In this document: positions 1 through 8,912 of the stretch, in pieces
Layout of the letters: every line of letters begins with the position of its first letter
How positions within the stretch are numbered: position 1 is the first letter of the stretch
Source: Halobacteriales archaeon QS_4_69_31
GTDB lineage: Archaea > Halobacteriota > Halobacteria > Halobacteriales > Haloarculaceae
Assembly: GCA_003021655.1 (NCBI GenBank)
Contig: PXRP01000014.1
Location: 1 to 64,000 of the forward strand
Direction of reading: 5' to 3'
Length of the DNA: 64,000 nt
The notes under the pieces: model-generated
Told to the model about the DNA's origin: nothing
The model's input: only the letters and a program-made list of their open reading frames with translations
Databases searched by the model: none
Made by a program: the position numbers and the translations under genes

Positions 1-459
1 CTCGGGGACCTGGGCCACGGCCCCGGGGGAGACGTCCGCGAAGATGCGGTCGCCCTCCTCGGCGCGGCGTAGCTCCTGGACCGTCCCCGAGTAACTCGCC
101 GTCGGCTGGGGGGGGATCGTCACGTCCGCGTTCTCCTCTAAGTACTCGAACAGCGGCTGGTACTGCACCTCGATGTCGATCTCCTCCTCTGCGGGGTTGA
201 GGATCCAGGTGACCTCCGTCGGTTCGTCTCCGCCGTCCATGCCGTCGCCGTCCTCGGTATCCGTCCCGTCGCCGTCCTCGGTGTCCGTGCTGTCGCCGTC
301 TTCATCGCCCATCCCGTCCTGGCCGTCGCTGCCGCCGTCTTGGCCGTCACTGCCGCCGCCGTCGCCGGAACACCCGGCGAGCAGCGCCGCTCCCGCGAGA
401 CCTGTCTTGGTAAGAAACCGACGCCGTGTGGGCCGCCCACTCGAACCTTGTTCGGACAT
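1..459 (-). CDS. Phosphonate/phosphite-type ABC substrate-binding lipoprotein, 3' part beyond the window
   Basis: The reading frame runs off the left edge; 153 N-terminal residues are visible. They start with a twin-arginine motif (PTRRRFLTKTG), then a hydrophobic stretch ending in lipobox LLAGC. A linker of about 50 residues follows with repeats of TEDGDGTD and GGSDGQDG, typical of haloarchaeal surface lipoproteins. The folded part begins TEVTWILNPAEEE and continues with QPLFEYLEEN and a SYSGTVQELRRAEEGDRIFADVSPG-like stretch, which resembles PhnD/PtxB-family binding proteins. It would be Tat-exported, lipid-anchored and feed an ABC importer lying outside the window. The ATG at 457-459 is chosen because the Tat motif follows at once. 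Ligand specificity cannot be read from this part. Confidence 0.8.
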   Translation of the reverse strand, partial: MSEQGSSGRPTRRRFLTKTGLAGAALLAGCSGDGGGSDGQDGGSDGQDGMGDEDGDSTDTEDGDGTDTEDGDGMDGGDEPTEVTWILNPAEEEIDIEVQYQPLFEYLEENADVTIPPQPTASYSGTVQELRRAEEGDRIFADVSPGAVAQVPE

Positions 460-949
460 CGACCCGACCTTTCCGCGGAGCCAGTATAGTATTTGCGTTC
501 CGGACAGGAATCCGACTGTATACCGCTCAATTGTCGTACAGAGTGATACGGAGCCGGACAGCCGTCGACCTGGTCGACGACCCCAGGGCCGTCGACGCCG
601 ACGGCGTCGTCCTTCCCGGCGTGAGCGCCCTCTCCGAGGGGATGGACAACGCCGCGCCGTACCCCTATTCATACTGTCGGACACAAGTACGTGAACGTGC
701 TCTTCGCCATTCGGGGATGTGACGTCTCGAAGACCCCTCGACAGCCACCGAGCGGTGGCATCACTTGTGTCCGACAGTATCAACACAGCACCTCGCACTG
801 AAACTCAACTCGCCGGAAGACTGGTTCGAGAAACTCCGACGTTACAATGTATCGGGATGAGCGTAGAGGGTAAATACAGCATGGGCCCGGGGATCTGAGT
901 CGCGGTAAAATGACGGCTTGGCTGTCCGCGCCCCTATCGTTACCTCTCG
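460..949. other. Non-coding stretch between two lipoprotein genes
   Basis: The 490 bases hold no convincing gene. Small frames here lack a start context and haloarchaeal protein character. The only structured item is the 110-bp inverted-repeat element at 671-780. The remaining part (781-949) shows nothing recognisable. Confidence 0.6.
671..780. mobile_element. MITE-like element with perfect 18-bp terminal inverted repeats
   Basis: The left end ATACTGTCGGACACAAGT (671-688) is the exact reverse complement of 763-780. The 74 bases between the arms contain no open frame. Perfect long arms around a short non-coding core are what a miniature inverted-repeat transposable element looks like. Such an element would be mobilised in trans by a transposase recognising the same ends; none is in the window. 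No clear target-site duplication is visible (left flank ends TTC, right flank begins CAA). A very long hairpin terminator is the alternative, but there is no T-run and an 18-bp perfect arm is unusual for that. Confidence 0.6.
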
Positions 950-1588
950 CTACTCGCAGTAGACTCCGTCGGCGAACGTCCCACACGTGAGCGAGACCTC
1001 GTAGCGGCCGACTTTCTCGGGGTCGATGGCCTCGGTCGATTGGATTGCGACGCCAGTGGTCTCGCCCGCTGCGAGCGTCCTGCCACCAGCGGGGCTGACG
1101 ATCATGTTCCCCTCGCTTCGATTGAGTTTCTTCAGCACGTCCCCGGCGTCGTCGTACACGGTCAGCGCCCAGGTATACTCGTTCAGTTCGGTCGACTGGT
1201 CGCCGCTGTTCTCCAGGTCGATCTTGACTCCCCATTCCCCCTGACGAGGGTACGGGTGGCTCTCCGCGACCTTCGACTCCAGACCGACGATCCTGAGTCC
1301 CTCGACGGAGCTTTCCTTCACTTCGCCTATCGGATCGCCGAGGTCCCGGCTGGTGGTCGTCGTCTCACCCCCCCTCGGTGTGGTGGTTTCGGTGACGGGT
1401 TCCACGGTGGTTTCGGTGACGGGTTCCACGGTAGTTTCGGCGGGTTCCTCGTCCTGGCCGTCGTCCTCCTCCGTCGGGGTACCGTCACCGTCTGTTCCGC
1501 CGCCGTCACCCTCGTTCCCCTCGCCGGTACACCCAGCCAAACCGAGGGTAGTCGCCGTCGCGAGTGCCGACCCACACCGCCGGAGCAT
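950..1588 (-). CDS. Secreted lipoprotein with Thr-rich linker and beta-sandwich-like domain
   Basis: A 212-residue protein. It starts MLRRCGSALATATTLGLAGC, a signal peptide ending in a lipobox, so it is probably lipid-anchored on the outer face of the membrane. A Gly/Asp/Thr linker follows with a tandem repeat TTVEPVTE x2. The C-terminal part (about residue 90 on) contains GEVKESSVEGLRIVGLESKV and WGVKIDLENSGDQ, resembling FxLYD-type or immunoglobulin-like extracellular domains. A longer in-frame start at 1732 exists, but it would bury the signal peptide, so the ATG at 1586-1588 is preferred. No catalytic residues were recognised; the function is unknown. Confidence 0.75.
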   Translation of the reverse strand: MLRRCGSALATATTLGLAGCTGEGNEGDGGGTDGDGTPTEEDDGQDEEPAETTVEPVTETTVEPVTETTTPRGGETTTTSRDLGDPIGEVKESSVEGLRIVGLESKVAESHPYPRQGEWGVKIDLENSGDQSTELNEYTWALTVYDDAGDVLKKLNRSEGNMIVSPAGGRTLAAGETTGVAIQSTEAIDPEKVGRYEVSLTCGTFADGVYCE

Positions 1589-1786
1589 TGACCTCGCTTC
1601 ACGTGTTACCGTGCCGGTTGGACTACTCCTCTTTATTCTCCGCTTGTTCGCCAACCCCAGTCGTGGAGCGGACGAGGCATAAATCCATAGAGCCTTGCGT
1701 AGGCGGTCCTGTAGGTATCGGCTAGTAACCATGTCAGGTGAGCATAACTTACCAAAATTAATGTGGATTCGCCTGAACGACTTCGT

Positions 1787-2134
1787 ATGTCAAAGACTGT
1801 CAAAACTATCCGTGGCGGGACGGCGCGAGCAATCGCGGTCACGGCCGGGGTATTCATGCTCGTGCCCGGCGTCACTATCCTGTTGGTCGTCGGGAGCGTC
1901 AGTGGGAGTCCCCTCTTCCCGGCGAGCGTAGAGCGTGTCGTCGAATCGACGGTCCCCGTGGTCGGGGTCATCTCCGACGGCACGCTTCCACTGTTCGTGG
2001 TCGCCTTCGCGGCCCTGTTCGGCGGCTTGTTCACCATCGGTGGAGTGAGGCTGATTGCCACCGCGCTCCTGAAGTCCGATTACTCGGTCGACATCGGAGT
2101 CGGGGGGCCGGGAGGCAGCAGTGGCGGAGAGTGA
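1787..2134 (+). CDS. Small membrane protein with two transmembrane segments
   Basis: A 115-residue protein beginning MSKTVKTIRGGTARA. Two hydrophobic segments are clear: about residues 13-35 (AIAVTAGVFMLVPGVTILLV) and about 66-90 (LPLFVVAFAALFGGLFTIGG). A glycine-rich tail follows. An in-frame GTG at 1763 would add eight residues; the ATG at 1787 is preferred because the basic run then directly precedes the first membrane helix. It is convergent with the beta-propeller gene to the right. No family was recognised and no function is proposed. Confidence 0.65.
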   Translation: MSKTVKTIRGGTARAIAVTAGVFMLVPGVTILLVVGSVSGSPLFPASVERVVESTVPVVGVISDGTLPLFVVAFAALFGGLFTIGGVRLIATALLKSDYSVDIGVGGPGGSSGGE

Positions 2135-2178
2135 GGGCTACATCGGCACCGGACCTGGTGAGGATATCGTGGGAGACG

Positions 2179-3927
2179 TCAGCCGGCATCAGTATCGTCT
2201 TCGGTTTCTTCGCTGACTCGTTCTGGTTCAGCGATATCGTTCTCCTCGGCGACGCTCTCCCACGTCATGGGTTCGCCATAGTCGTCGTCGATCTCCCACT
2301 GGGTATCGCCCTCCTGTACCTCCCGTGTCTTGCTTGATCCTCCCTCACTGTCGCCTCCAGTCTCGGCTTCTCCTCGGCCACCGGCTTCCGATTCGTTAGT
2401 CGTTTCGGTCCCACCCTGAGCGCCCTCGCCATTACGGATCATTCTGATCCCGTATCTCAGACCGACCAGTCCGAGTCCCATGGCTAGAAGGAGTCCGACC
2501 GATTTCGCGGGCGAGCCGAACGCAGCACCACCTTCTCCCGTGGACGTGGTCGAAGGGGGCGGTGCCGTCGATGTGACTGAGGTTTCGGTGAGTGAGGTGG
2601 TTCGTCTGGAGGTACTTGTGGTCCGGTCGGCGGCGGTGTCCTCTTCGTCTCCCGTCGAACTCAAGGCGTAGACCGAACCGTCCGCCGAGCCGACGTACAC
2701 CGTGCCGTCGACGACGGCCGCGCCCGCGTCCACTGAGTGCCCCGTCTTGAATGACCAGTGCTCGTCGCCGGTGGTGGCGTCAAGCGCATACACGTTGTCG
2801 TCGTACGACCCCACGTAGACAGCGTCCCCCACCACGGCGGGATCCGCGTAGACCTTCCCGTCGGTCTGGTATGACCACCGCTCGTCCCCGTTTGTCGCGT
2901 TGAGCGCGTACACTCGGCTGTCGATACTGCCGACATAGACGGTGTCGCCGTCGACAGCGGGAGAGCTGTACACCGCGTCGCCGGGTTTGACGCTCCAGAC
3001 GTTCGCGCCATTGGCAGCATCGTAGGCATGAACGGTCGCCTCGTCGATGGCGCCGGACCCGCAGTAGACGACAGCGTCTACAACCGTAGGACTGCTGTAA
3101 GAGTTGCCCCCCGGGACCTCCGCGTGCCAAACCTCGGTTCCGTCGGCGGCGTCGATCGCATAGAGATTGCCGTCACCGGAGGAAACGAAGACGGTCCCGT
3201 CGACGACAGCCGGCGTGTTACCGATGCGCCGGTCCGCTTCGAACGTCCACATCACGTCGCCGGTGGCAGCGTCGAACGCGTACAGCACCCCCTCAAGCGA
3301 ACCGACATAGACGATGCCGTCGACGACGGTCGGACTTCCTTGCTGGATTGGAAGATCGCGGCTCCCGACCGCAACCGACCAGCGCTCGCTCCCATCCTCG
3401 GTCGCGAGCGCACGAACGAGTCCCTCCCGGTCCTGAATGTATACGGTGTCGCTGTCGACTGCGGGGCTAGCGTCGACGAGTTTCCCAACTTTGACCTGCC
3501 AGCGGATCTCACCGGTGGCGGCGTCAAGCGCGTTCACTTCCTTGCCCGCGCCGACGTAGACAGTGTCGTCGACGACTGCCGGATTACTTTCGCTCCCGCT
3601 GGGTCTGGCACTACCTCCAATGTCGGCCGTCCAGCGTGCCTCGACCGGGCCACTGGGTCCGTTCCCGTCAGGGACGAACCCCGTGTTTGCGGCATCGTAG
3701 GCGAACGTAGGCCAAGGGGTGTTTTTCAAGGGAGTAGTATCTGTCCCGGAGTCGTCCACGCTCATCTCGTCGACGTCGAGACTCCCGTTATCGGATCCGC
3801 CAGCCCGGTCGGTGAACCCGGCGACGCCTGCCATCACTCCACTCAGGCGCAGCAACCGTCGTCTGGTCGTCAAACGTTCGGCCACGTATTCAGATTCAAT
3901 CACATCTGCATTTAAACTGACGCTCAT
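2179..3927 (-). CDS. PQQ-type beta-propeller repeat membrane protein (BamB-like fold)
   Basis: A 582-residue protein. The N-terminus carries a Tat-like stretch (TTRRRLLRLSGVMAGVAG) at about residues 20-37. Residues about 70-410 are seven or eight blades of the pattern TVYVGS..VYALDA.TG...W, the PQQ/BamB-like repeat. Such extracytoplasmic propellers usually serve in protein-protein contact or redox enzymes; no cofactor-binding residues are evident here. A Thr/Ser-rich stalk, a membrane helix near residues 468-487 (VGLLLAMGLGLVGL) and an acidic tail of about 90 residues follow. The acidic tail after the helix is unusual if the propeller lies outside. An upstream TATA box lies at 3957-3966 on the minus strand. 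Confidence 0.85.
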   Translation of the reverse strand: MSVSLNADVIESEYVAERLTTRRRLLRLSGVMAGVAGFTDRAGGSDNGSLDVDEMSVDDSGTDTTPLKNTPWPTFAYDAANTGFVPDGNGPSGPVEARWTADIGGSARPSGSESNPAVVDDTVYVGAGKEVNALDAATGEIRWQVKVGKLVDASPAVDSDTVYIQDREGLVRALATEDGSERWSVAVGSRDLPIQQGSPTVVDGIVYVGSLEGVLYAFDAATGDVMWTFEADRRIGNTPAVVDGTVFVSSGDGNLYAIDAADGTEVWHAEVPGGNSYSSPTVVDAVVYCGSGAIDEATVHAYDAANGANVWSVKPGDAVYSSPAVDGDTVYVGSIDSRVYALNATNGDERWSYQTDGKVYADPAVVGDAVYVGSYDDNVYALDATTGDEHWSFKTGHSVDAGAAVVDGTVYVGSADGSVYALSSTGDEEDTAADRTTSTSRRTTSLTETSVTSTAPPPSTTSTGEGGAAFGSPAKSVGLLLAMGLGLVGLRYGIRMIRNGEGAQGGTETTNESEAGGRGEAETGGDSEGGSSKTREVQEGDTQWEIDDDYGEPMTWESVAEENDIAEPERVSEETEDDTDAG

Positions 3928-4364
3928 CCCGATAAGTCGTAACTCGACTCTGCACGTTTATATGTGGGTGCACTCAGAGATAGACAGAGCTTCTGAGAGC
4001 AGTGATTTCTGGTAGCGATTATGTCGATGCTTCCCGCTGCGACCGCCGATCTGGTGCGGGAACCGGGCGAAACGGTGGCTGCAACCGAGATACAGAGCAA
4101 TTGATCGATCCAAAACGGCCGAAAATAGATTATTCAGCTACTCTGTCGTACTCGCTTATAAATGTGCAAAGCCGAGTATCGAACTACACGGAGCAAATTA
4201 TTAGTATTCTGCACCACTTGGTGCACGCGTCGAAGTCACTCCAATGAATCTGATAGGAAACGTTGGTTACAACCGCAACAACGGAGAAAAGATGACACCA
4301 TGCACGACAGTCAACAGGCAGAATTGACTTCCGGATTTGACCCGCTTTCAACTACTGGTCACCG
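3928..4364. other. AT-richer intergenic region with a promoter and a palindrome
   Basis: The 437 bases show no gene. On the minus strand a TATA-like ATATAAAC (3957-3966) fits the propeller gene starting at 3927. A perfect dyad TGCACCA-CT-TGGTGCA lies at 4210-4225 in an AT-rich context. The rest shows nothing recognisable. Confidence 0.55.
4210..4225. promoter_or_regulatory. Perfect 7+7 bp palindrome, possible protein-binding site
   Basis: TGCACCA, a two-base spacer CT, then TGGTGCA: a perfect dyad in an AT-rich non-coding stretch. It could be an operator or a small hairpin. No adjacent gene start is close enough to assign it. Confidence 0.3.
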
Positions 4365-4934
4365 TCAGGTCACGGCGAGCGCGAGTCTGGTCGCGGCCAG
4401 GAGCGCGACCATCCCGAAGACGTCGCCGGCCGTCGTGACCGCGGGGCCGACGATGTCGTCGGGGTTCAGCCCGTGGCGGAAGCCGACGAACACGACGACG
4501 AGGACGACGGCCGTCAGTGCCAGGCCGGCCAGCAGCCCCCCCACGACCGCGACCACGAGGAAGGTCCCGAGGGGCGCGACCGGCCGGCCAAGCGCGGGCA
4601 GGACGAAGACGACGAGGACGGTCGCGAACACCGTCGCGCCCACCCCGTTGAGCATGGCCGCCAGCGCGGCCGCGCCGACCCGCCTGTCGGGTTCGAACGT
4701 CGGCGACACCAGCCCCTGGTGGAGCGCGCTCGACAGCCGCGACCCCAGTGACCCGTAGACGCTCCCCCGGATCGCCAGGAAGGCCGGCACAAGCACCAGC
4801 AGGCCGTCGACGGCTGCCAGGTCCGCCTCCATTCCCCCGAGCACCGTGCCCGCGAGCAGCCCCCCGACGGCGCTGACCAGCAGCGTCGGCAGGGCACTCG
4901 GGTACGCCTCCCCGACGACGTCGGCGACGGACAT
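4365..4934 (-). CDS. MgtE/SLC41-type divalent cation transporter, membrane half 2
   Basis: A 189-residue, strongly hydrophobic protein with about five membrane helices. The segment FLAIRGSVYGSLGSRLSSAL, then ALHQG, matches the core of the MgtE integral membrane domain (usual form G..GN.GS...R..T..H.G). NPDDIVGPAVTTAGDVFG matches the second conserved motif. The N-terminal CBS/sensor domain of bacterial MgtE is absent; the protein is just one membrane module. It is third in a minus-strand operon after the PhoU/TrkA-C protein and the sister half. The two halves probably form a heterodimeric Mg2+ (or other divalent cation) channel. That assignment follows from the family; ion selectivity is inferred. 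Confidence 0.87.
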   Translation of the reverse strand: MSVADVVGEAYPSALPTLLVSAVGGLLAGTVLGGMEADLAAVDGLLVLVPAFLAIRGSVYGSLGSRLSSALHQGLVSPTFEPDRRVGAAALAAMLNGVGATVFATVLVVFVLPALGRPVAPLGTFLVVAVVGGLLAGLALTAVVLVVVFVGFRHGLNPDDIVGPAVTTAGDVFGMVALLAATRLALAVT

Positions 4935-5055
4935 GGTTGTACTGGCCCCCGCGGACGCTTAATGGCTCCGGGTCCCGCGAGGGAACGCGCCGCCCGGGCG
5001 CGCGCGCCTGCCGCCGGACGGTCCCCCGCTCATCGGGTGGCGGCGCCCGGGGTGA

Positions 5056-5610
5056 CTACACCAGCAGTTGACTTACGACGAGCAGAACGACGACGCCGAG
5101 GACGTCACAGACGTTGGTCACGGTGGGGATGACGACGTCGTCGGGGTCGAGTTCCAGCCGGTAGGCCCCGTAGGCGGCCACGACGGTCACGACCACCGCG
5201 AGGACGGCCAGCGCGAGGCCGCTGGTCACTGCGACCGCCAGCACTGTCCAGGGGGACAGCCGTGCCCGCCCCGTCGCCCAGGTGACCGCCCAGGCGCCGA
5301 CGCCGACGACCGGGAAGACCGTCAGGGCCAGCAGGACCGTCGTGGCCGCGTTGCCGACCAGCCGCTCGTCGCCGGGGTCGAACGCGAGCAACCCGAGGTG
5401 GAAGGCCGTCGCCAGCCGCGCCGAGAGGACGCTCCCGAGGTTGCCGGCGGTGCCGATGACCGCCGGCACGAGCACCAGCAGGGAGGGGTACGCCAGGAGT
5501 GTGGCCTCGAAGGACTCCAGTGCGAGCCCGCTGACCAGTTCCAGGGCGGTCAGGACCAGCAGGACCGGCAGGAGTGCGCGCGTGATCCCCCGGACCGTCC
5601 AGTCGGTCAT
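5056..5610 (-). CDS. MgtE/SLC41-type divalent cation transporter, membrane half 1
   Basis: A 184-residue membrane protein. PAVIGTAGNLGSVLSARLAT is the canonical MgtE motif, closer to consensus than in the sister gene. LDPDDVVIPTVTNVCDVLG is the second conserved signature, in which acidic residues line the ion path in MgtE. Its ATG overlaps the stop of the upstream PhoU/TrkA-C gene by four bases (ATGA), showing translational coupling. The partner half starts 121 bp downstream. Both halves lack the cytosolic N and CBS domains, so gating may be supplied by the upstream TrkA-C protein. Confidence 0.9.
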   Translation of the reverse strand: MTDWTVRGITRALLPVLLVLTALELVSGLALESFEATLLAYPSLLVLVPAVIGTAGNLGSVLSARLATAFHLGLLAFDPGDERLVGNAATTVLLALTVFPVVGVGAWAVTWATGRARLSPWTVLAVAVTSGLALAVLAVVVTVVAAYGAYRLELDPDDVVIPTVTNVCDVLGVVVLLVVSQLLV

Positions 5611-6812
5611 GTGGCCAGCTCTTCGAGGCGGGCGACGGCCGTCCGTGTCCCCTTGGCGATGAGGTGGTCGCCGGCCCGCAGGTCCGTCCCGGGGCCGGGC
5701 GAGAGCACCCACTCCGACCGGTCGGTCCCGTCGTCCTCGCCGGCCCGCCGGACCGCGATGACGGTCACGCCGGCGGCGTCGCTTGCATCGAGGTCCGCCA
5801 GCGTCCCGCCGACGAGCACCCCCCCGTCGAGGACGACGCGGGCGATGATCTCGTCGGACTCCCCGACGGCGGCCGCGACGACCGGGTGGCCCGAGATCCC
5901 CCGGAGGACGCCGTCGCTGATCTCGACGGCCGCGTCGCTGATGACCTCCGTGCTCGTGCCGATGTGGACCAGACCCCGGAGCGAGACGGGGTCGTCGACG
6001 GCGGCCGCGGCCCGGAGCGTCCAGGCCTCGAACCGCGACTGGAGGGCGTCGACCTCGATCTCCAGTTCGCGGACCTCCGTGGCGAGGTCGGCGTCGTCGA
6101 AGAGGACGCTCCCGTAGGCCAGGTCGACGGCGAGTTCGCTTATCGTCTTCATCAACACGACGGACTCGACGGCCCGGTCCAGGTCCGCGATGTCGGCCGC
6201 GTCCGGGGGCGGGCGCTCGAAGGCGTCGCCGGTGAGCGTCTCGTAGACCGTCTCGACCGCGTCCTCGGGGCCGCGACAGACAGCGACGTCGCCGGCCGCC
6301 AGCCGGGTTTCCCGGTCCGGGCTGTGGATCCACTCGCGGTCGCGCCGGACCGCGATGACGCGGACGCCGGTCTCGGTCTCCAGGTCGACCTCGCCGAGGG
6401 TCCGGCCGGCGTACGCCGACTCGGGGGCGACGGCGGCCCGTGCGAGCGTCTCGACGGCCTCGGGGAGCGACCGGCGCAGCGCCGCCGGGAGGCCGATGTC
6501 CTCGCGGACGACCTTCGCGATGTCGCCCGCGGCGTCGCTTATCTTCTCGGCGGCCCCCACGATCCCGAACACCGGCGCGAGCGACTCCGCCTCGTTCGGG
6601 CTCCGGCCGGCCATGACGAGGGCCATCCACGCCTGCATCTCGAGGACGTCCATCCGCTGTTCGAGTTCGAGCACCTCCCCGGCGAGCTCGGTGTCGTCGA
6701 ACAGGACCGACGAGTACGACAGGTCGATGAGCAACTCCGCGGTGTCTTTCATCTCGCGCAAGAGAGCCTTCACGCTACGGGGCTCGTACTCGACGCGCCC
6801 GTCCTCGCTCAT
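5607..6812 (-). CDS. PhoU / TrkA-C duplicated regulatory protein of the cation transporter
   Basis: A 401-residue soluble protein made of two tandem copies of a PhoU-like helical region plus a TrkA_C (RCK_C) domain. PhoU-like regions are at about 10-110 and 205-300, each with the similar phrase LIDLSYSSVLFDD / AVDLAYGSVLFDD. TrkA_C domains are at about 120-190 and 310-401, each with TGVRVIAVRR / AGVTVIAVRR. RCK_C domains bind ligands and gate cation transporters, and the ATGA overlap with the MgtE half supports that role here. The ATG at 6812 is chosen over the longer frame because a TATA-like TTTTATC on the minus strand (about 6831-6840) fits a leaderless transcript. Confidence 0.88.
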   Translation of the reverse strand: MSEDGRVEYEPRSVKALLREMKDTAELLIDLSYSSVLFDDTELAGEVLELEQRMDVLEMQAWMALVMAGRSPNEAESLAPVFGIVGAAEKISDAAGDIAKVVREDIGLPAALRRSLPEAVETLARAAVAPESAYAGRTLGEVDLETETGVRVIAVRRDREWIHSPDRETRLAAGDVAVCRGPEDAVETVYETLTGDAFERPPPDAADIADLDRAVESVVLMKTISELAVDLAYGSVLFDDADLATEVRELEIEVDALQSRFEAWTLRAAAAVDDPVSLRGLVHIGTSTEVISDAAVEISDGVLRGISGHPVVAAAVGESDEIIARVVLDGGVLVGGTLADLDASDAAGVTVIAVRRAGEDDGTDRSEWVLSPGPGTDLRAGDHLIAKGTRTAVARLEELAT

Positions 6813-7014
6813 GTGTGACCCATCGCGGACAGAAGATAAAACTCCACCGCCCGCCGTGGGGCGATGAGGTGGGGCCGGGAAACCGGGGGTCACTCGACGG
6901 CCTGGAGTGGGGTCGGTCCGACGGCCGTCGCCGCCGGCGGGGCCAGTATCGCGGGAAAATCGGGCCAGAGCGCTTATCTGCCTCTGTTCACGATGAAGGT
7001 GGTGCACGTCCTCG

Positions 7015-7702
7015 ATGAGCTATCTCCTGACGGACCCGGCGACAGTTCTCGTCGTCGGCGGAACCGAACGGATGGTCGAGCGGGTCCGGTCGGTCGTCAC
7101 GGGCGGTGTCGCGACCGAGGTGGTCGTACGTCCCGCCCACGGCCGCGGACGACCGGCTCCGGGGGGCCGTCGACGAAGCGCTCCTGGCGTTCGACGAGCG
7201 CCGCCGGCGCGACGCCGAGAGCAGTCTGTTCAGGACGCTTCTGGACCGGACCGAGACCGCGATATCCGCCACGGACGCCGAGGGGCGGTACCTCTACGAG
7301 TCCGACCTCAACGTCGACATCGACCCGTCGAGGGCGGTCGGCCGGACGGAGGTCGAGGCCAAGCCGGAGTACCTGCGGGAGACGGCCGAGACCGACTGGG
7401 AGGACGACATGCACGTCATCGAGACGGGCGAGCCGATATACGGGAAACTCAGGACCTACGACGACTACCACGGGTACTGGGAGCGAAAGACGAAGCTCCC
7501 CCGGCGCGACGAGGACGACGAGATCCGGGGACTGGTCGGCATCAGGACGGACACCACCCGCGAGAAGCTCGCGGAGAAACGCCTCCGCCGGCAGGCCGAC
7601 CAGGTCGACCGGTTCGCCCGTCAGGTCACCCACAACGTCCGGACGCCGCTACAGATGGCCGACAGCGCCCTCGCTGGATGCGCCCGGAGCGATTTCGTAT
7701 AG
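7015..7702 (+). pseudogene. Frameshifted and truncated PAS-domain histidine kinase
   Basis: The first about 40 codons from ATG 7015 (MSYLLTDPATVLVVGGTERM...) form a receiver-like N-terminus. The frame then shifts by one base between about 7100 and 7140. The rest of the protein continues in another frame (AADDRLRGAVDEALLAFDERRRRDAE). It contains a PAS domain (FRTLLDRTETAISATDAEGR onward, with PAC-like DEIRGLVGIRTDTTREK) and a HisKA H-box, FARQVTHNVRTPLQM. The gene stops a few residues after the H-box, so the rest of HisKA and the ATPase domain are gone. Two independent lesions make this a decayed gene; a sequencing error could explain the frameshift but not the missing 3' half. Confidence 0.8.
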
Positions 7703-7774
7703 CGCCATGAGATTTATCGCCGGGACGGGCGCGACGCGTCGGACTTTTGCCCGCTGGCCGCGAAGAGACCCCAT

Positions 7775-8683
7775 ATGGTCGAAAATGTCGCGTCCGTGAT
7801 GGCCGAACTCGAGGCCGAGGACTTCCACCTACTTTCGGGGGTCGAGCAGGGGATGCGCTTCTCGGAGTACGTGGCCCGCGAGAAGTTGCCGGAGTTCTCG
7901 CGGCTGACGGCCGAGGACGTCGACTACCGGCTCGACCGCTGCGAGGACCGGGGGCTGGTCGAGCGAAAGACCATCCAGTACGAGGGGTTCAAGCTCACCT
8001 TCGAGGGGTACGACGCGCTGGCGCTGCACACCTTCGTCGAACGGGAGACCTTCGACGGCGTCGGCGCCCCGCTTGGCGTGGGCAAGGAGAGCGACGTCTA
8101 CGAGGTCCGGTCCTACGAGCCCCTGGCGCTGAAGTTCCACCGCGAGGGGTACACGAACTTCCGGGAGGTGATGAAAGAGCGCCAGTACACGGCCGACAGG
8201 GAGCACGTCTCCTGGCAGTACACCGCGCGCAAGGCCGCCGAACGCGAGTACGAGGCGCTGGAGGCGCTGTATCCGGACGTCGCCGTCCCCCGCCCCGTCG
8301 ACCAGAACCGCCACGCCATCGTCATGGAGAAAGTCGACGGCGTCGAGCTCTCGCGGACGAAACTCACCGACGAGCAGGTCCGGCCGGTCCTGGACCTGGT
8401 CCTCCGCGAGGTGGCGACCGCCTACGACGAGGGGTACGTCCACGCCGACATGAGCGAGTACAACGTCTTCGTCACCGGGTCGGGGGTGGTCGTCTTCGAC
8501 TGGCCACAGGCGGTCCCCACCGACCACGAGAACGCCCGGGAGCTCCTCGAACGCGACGTCGGGAACGTCGTCGGCTACTTCGAGCGCAAGTACCCCGGCC
8601 ACGTCGCCGACGCCGACGTCGCCGGACTCGCCGAGGCCGTCGCGACCGACGAGTTCGAGAGCGCCACCCCCTTTCTCGGCTGA
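7775..8683 (+). CDS. rio2: RIO2-type serine/threonine protein kinase
   Basis: A 302-residue protein of typical archaeal Rio2 length. Residues 1-90 form the winged-helix domain. The kinase part has a P-loop-like GVGKESDVYE (101-110), ATP-positioning Lys in LALKFH (K120), catalytic loop HADMSEYN (D225) and metal-binding FDWPQ (D242). Rio2 acts in late small-subunit ribosome maturation in archaea and eukaryotes. It appears monocistronic between the broken kinase gene and the sulfatase. The start at 7775 is supported by the conserved N-terminal helix. Confidence 0.93.
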   Translation: MVENVASVMAELEAEDFHLLSGVEQGMRFSEYVAREKLPEFSRLTAEDVDYRLDRCEDRGLVERKTIQYEGFKLTFEGYDALALHTFVERETFDGVGAPLGVGKESDVYEVRSYEPLALKFHREGYTNFREVMKERQYTADREHVSWQYTARKAAEREYEALEALYPDVAVPRPVDQNRHAIVMEKVDGVELSRTKLTDEQVRPVLDLVLREVATAYDEGYVHADMSEYNVFVTGSGVVVFDWPQAVPTDHENARELLERDVGNVVGYFERKYPGHVADADVAGLAEAVATDEFESATPFLG

Positions 8684-8879
8684 TCCCGCCGGCGCCGGGC
8701 CGGACCGCTCTCGAACCGTGCTGACCTGTCCCGAGTTGTTCCGACCGGAGTGAGACGACAAAATTCGCGTGTTGTGGTTGTAAACTACATAGCGCTATAC
8801 CAAATTCGTCTGCGGACCTGGTTCTCTCAACACACGAGAGACCGAGCCCGGATGGTCGCTCGGCGACCCGCGAGGGAAA

Positions 8880-8888
8880 CGTATATAC
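8880..8888 (+). promoter_or_regulatory. TATA box of the sulfatase gene
   Basis: CGTATATAC lies 25-33 bases before the ATG at 8913, the distance expected for an archaeal promoter giving a leaderless mRNA. Confidence 0.6.
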
Positions 8889-8912
8889 CTTCGACCCGCG
8901 AGTCGACCGTCT

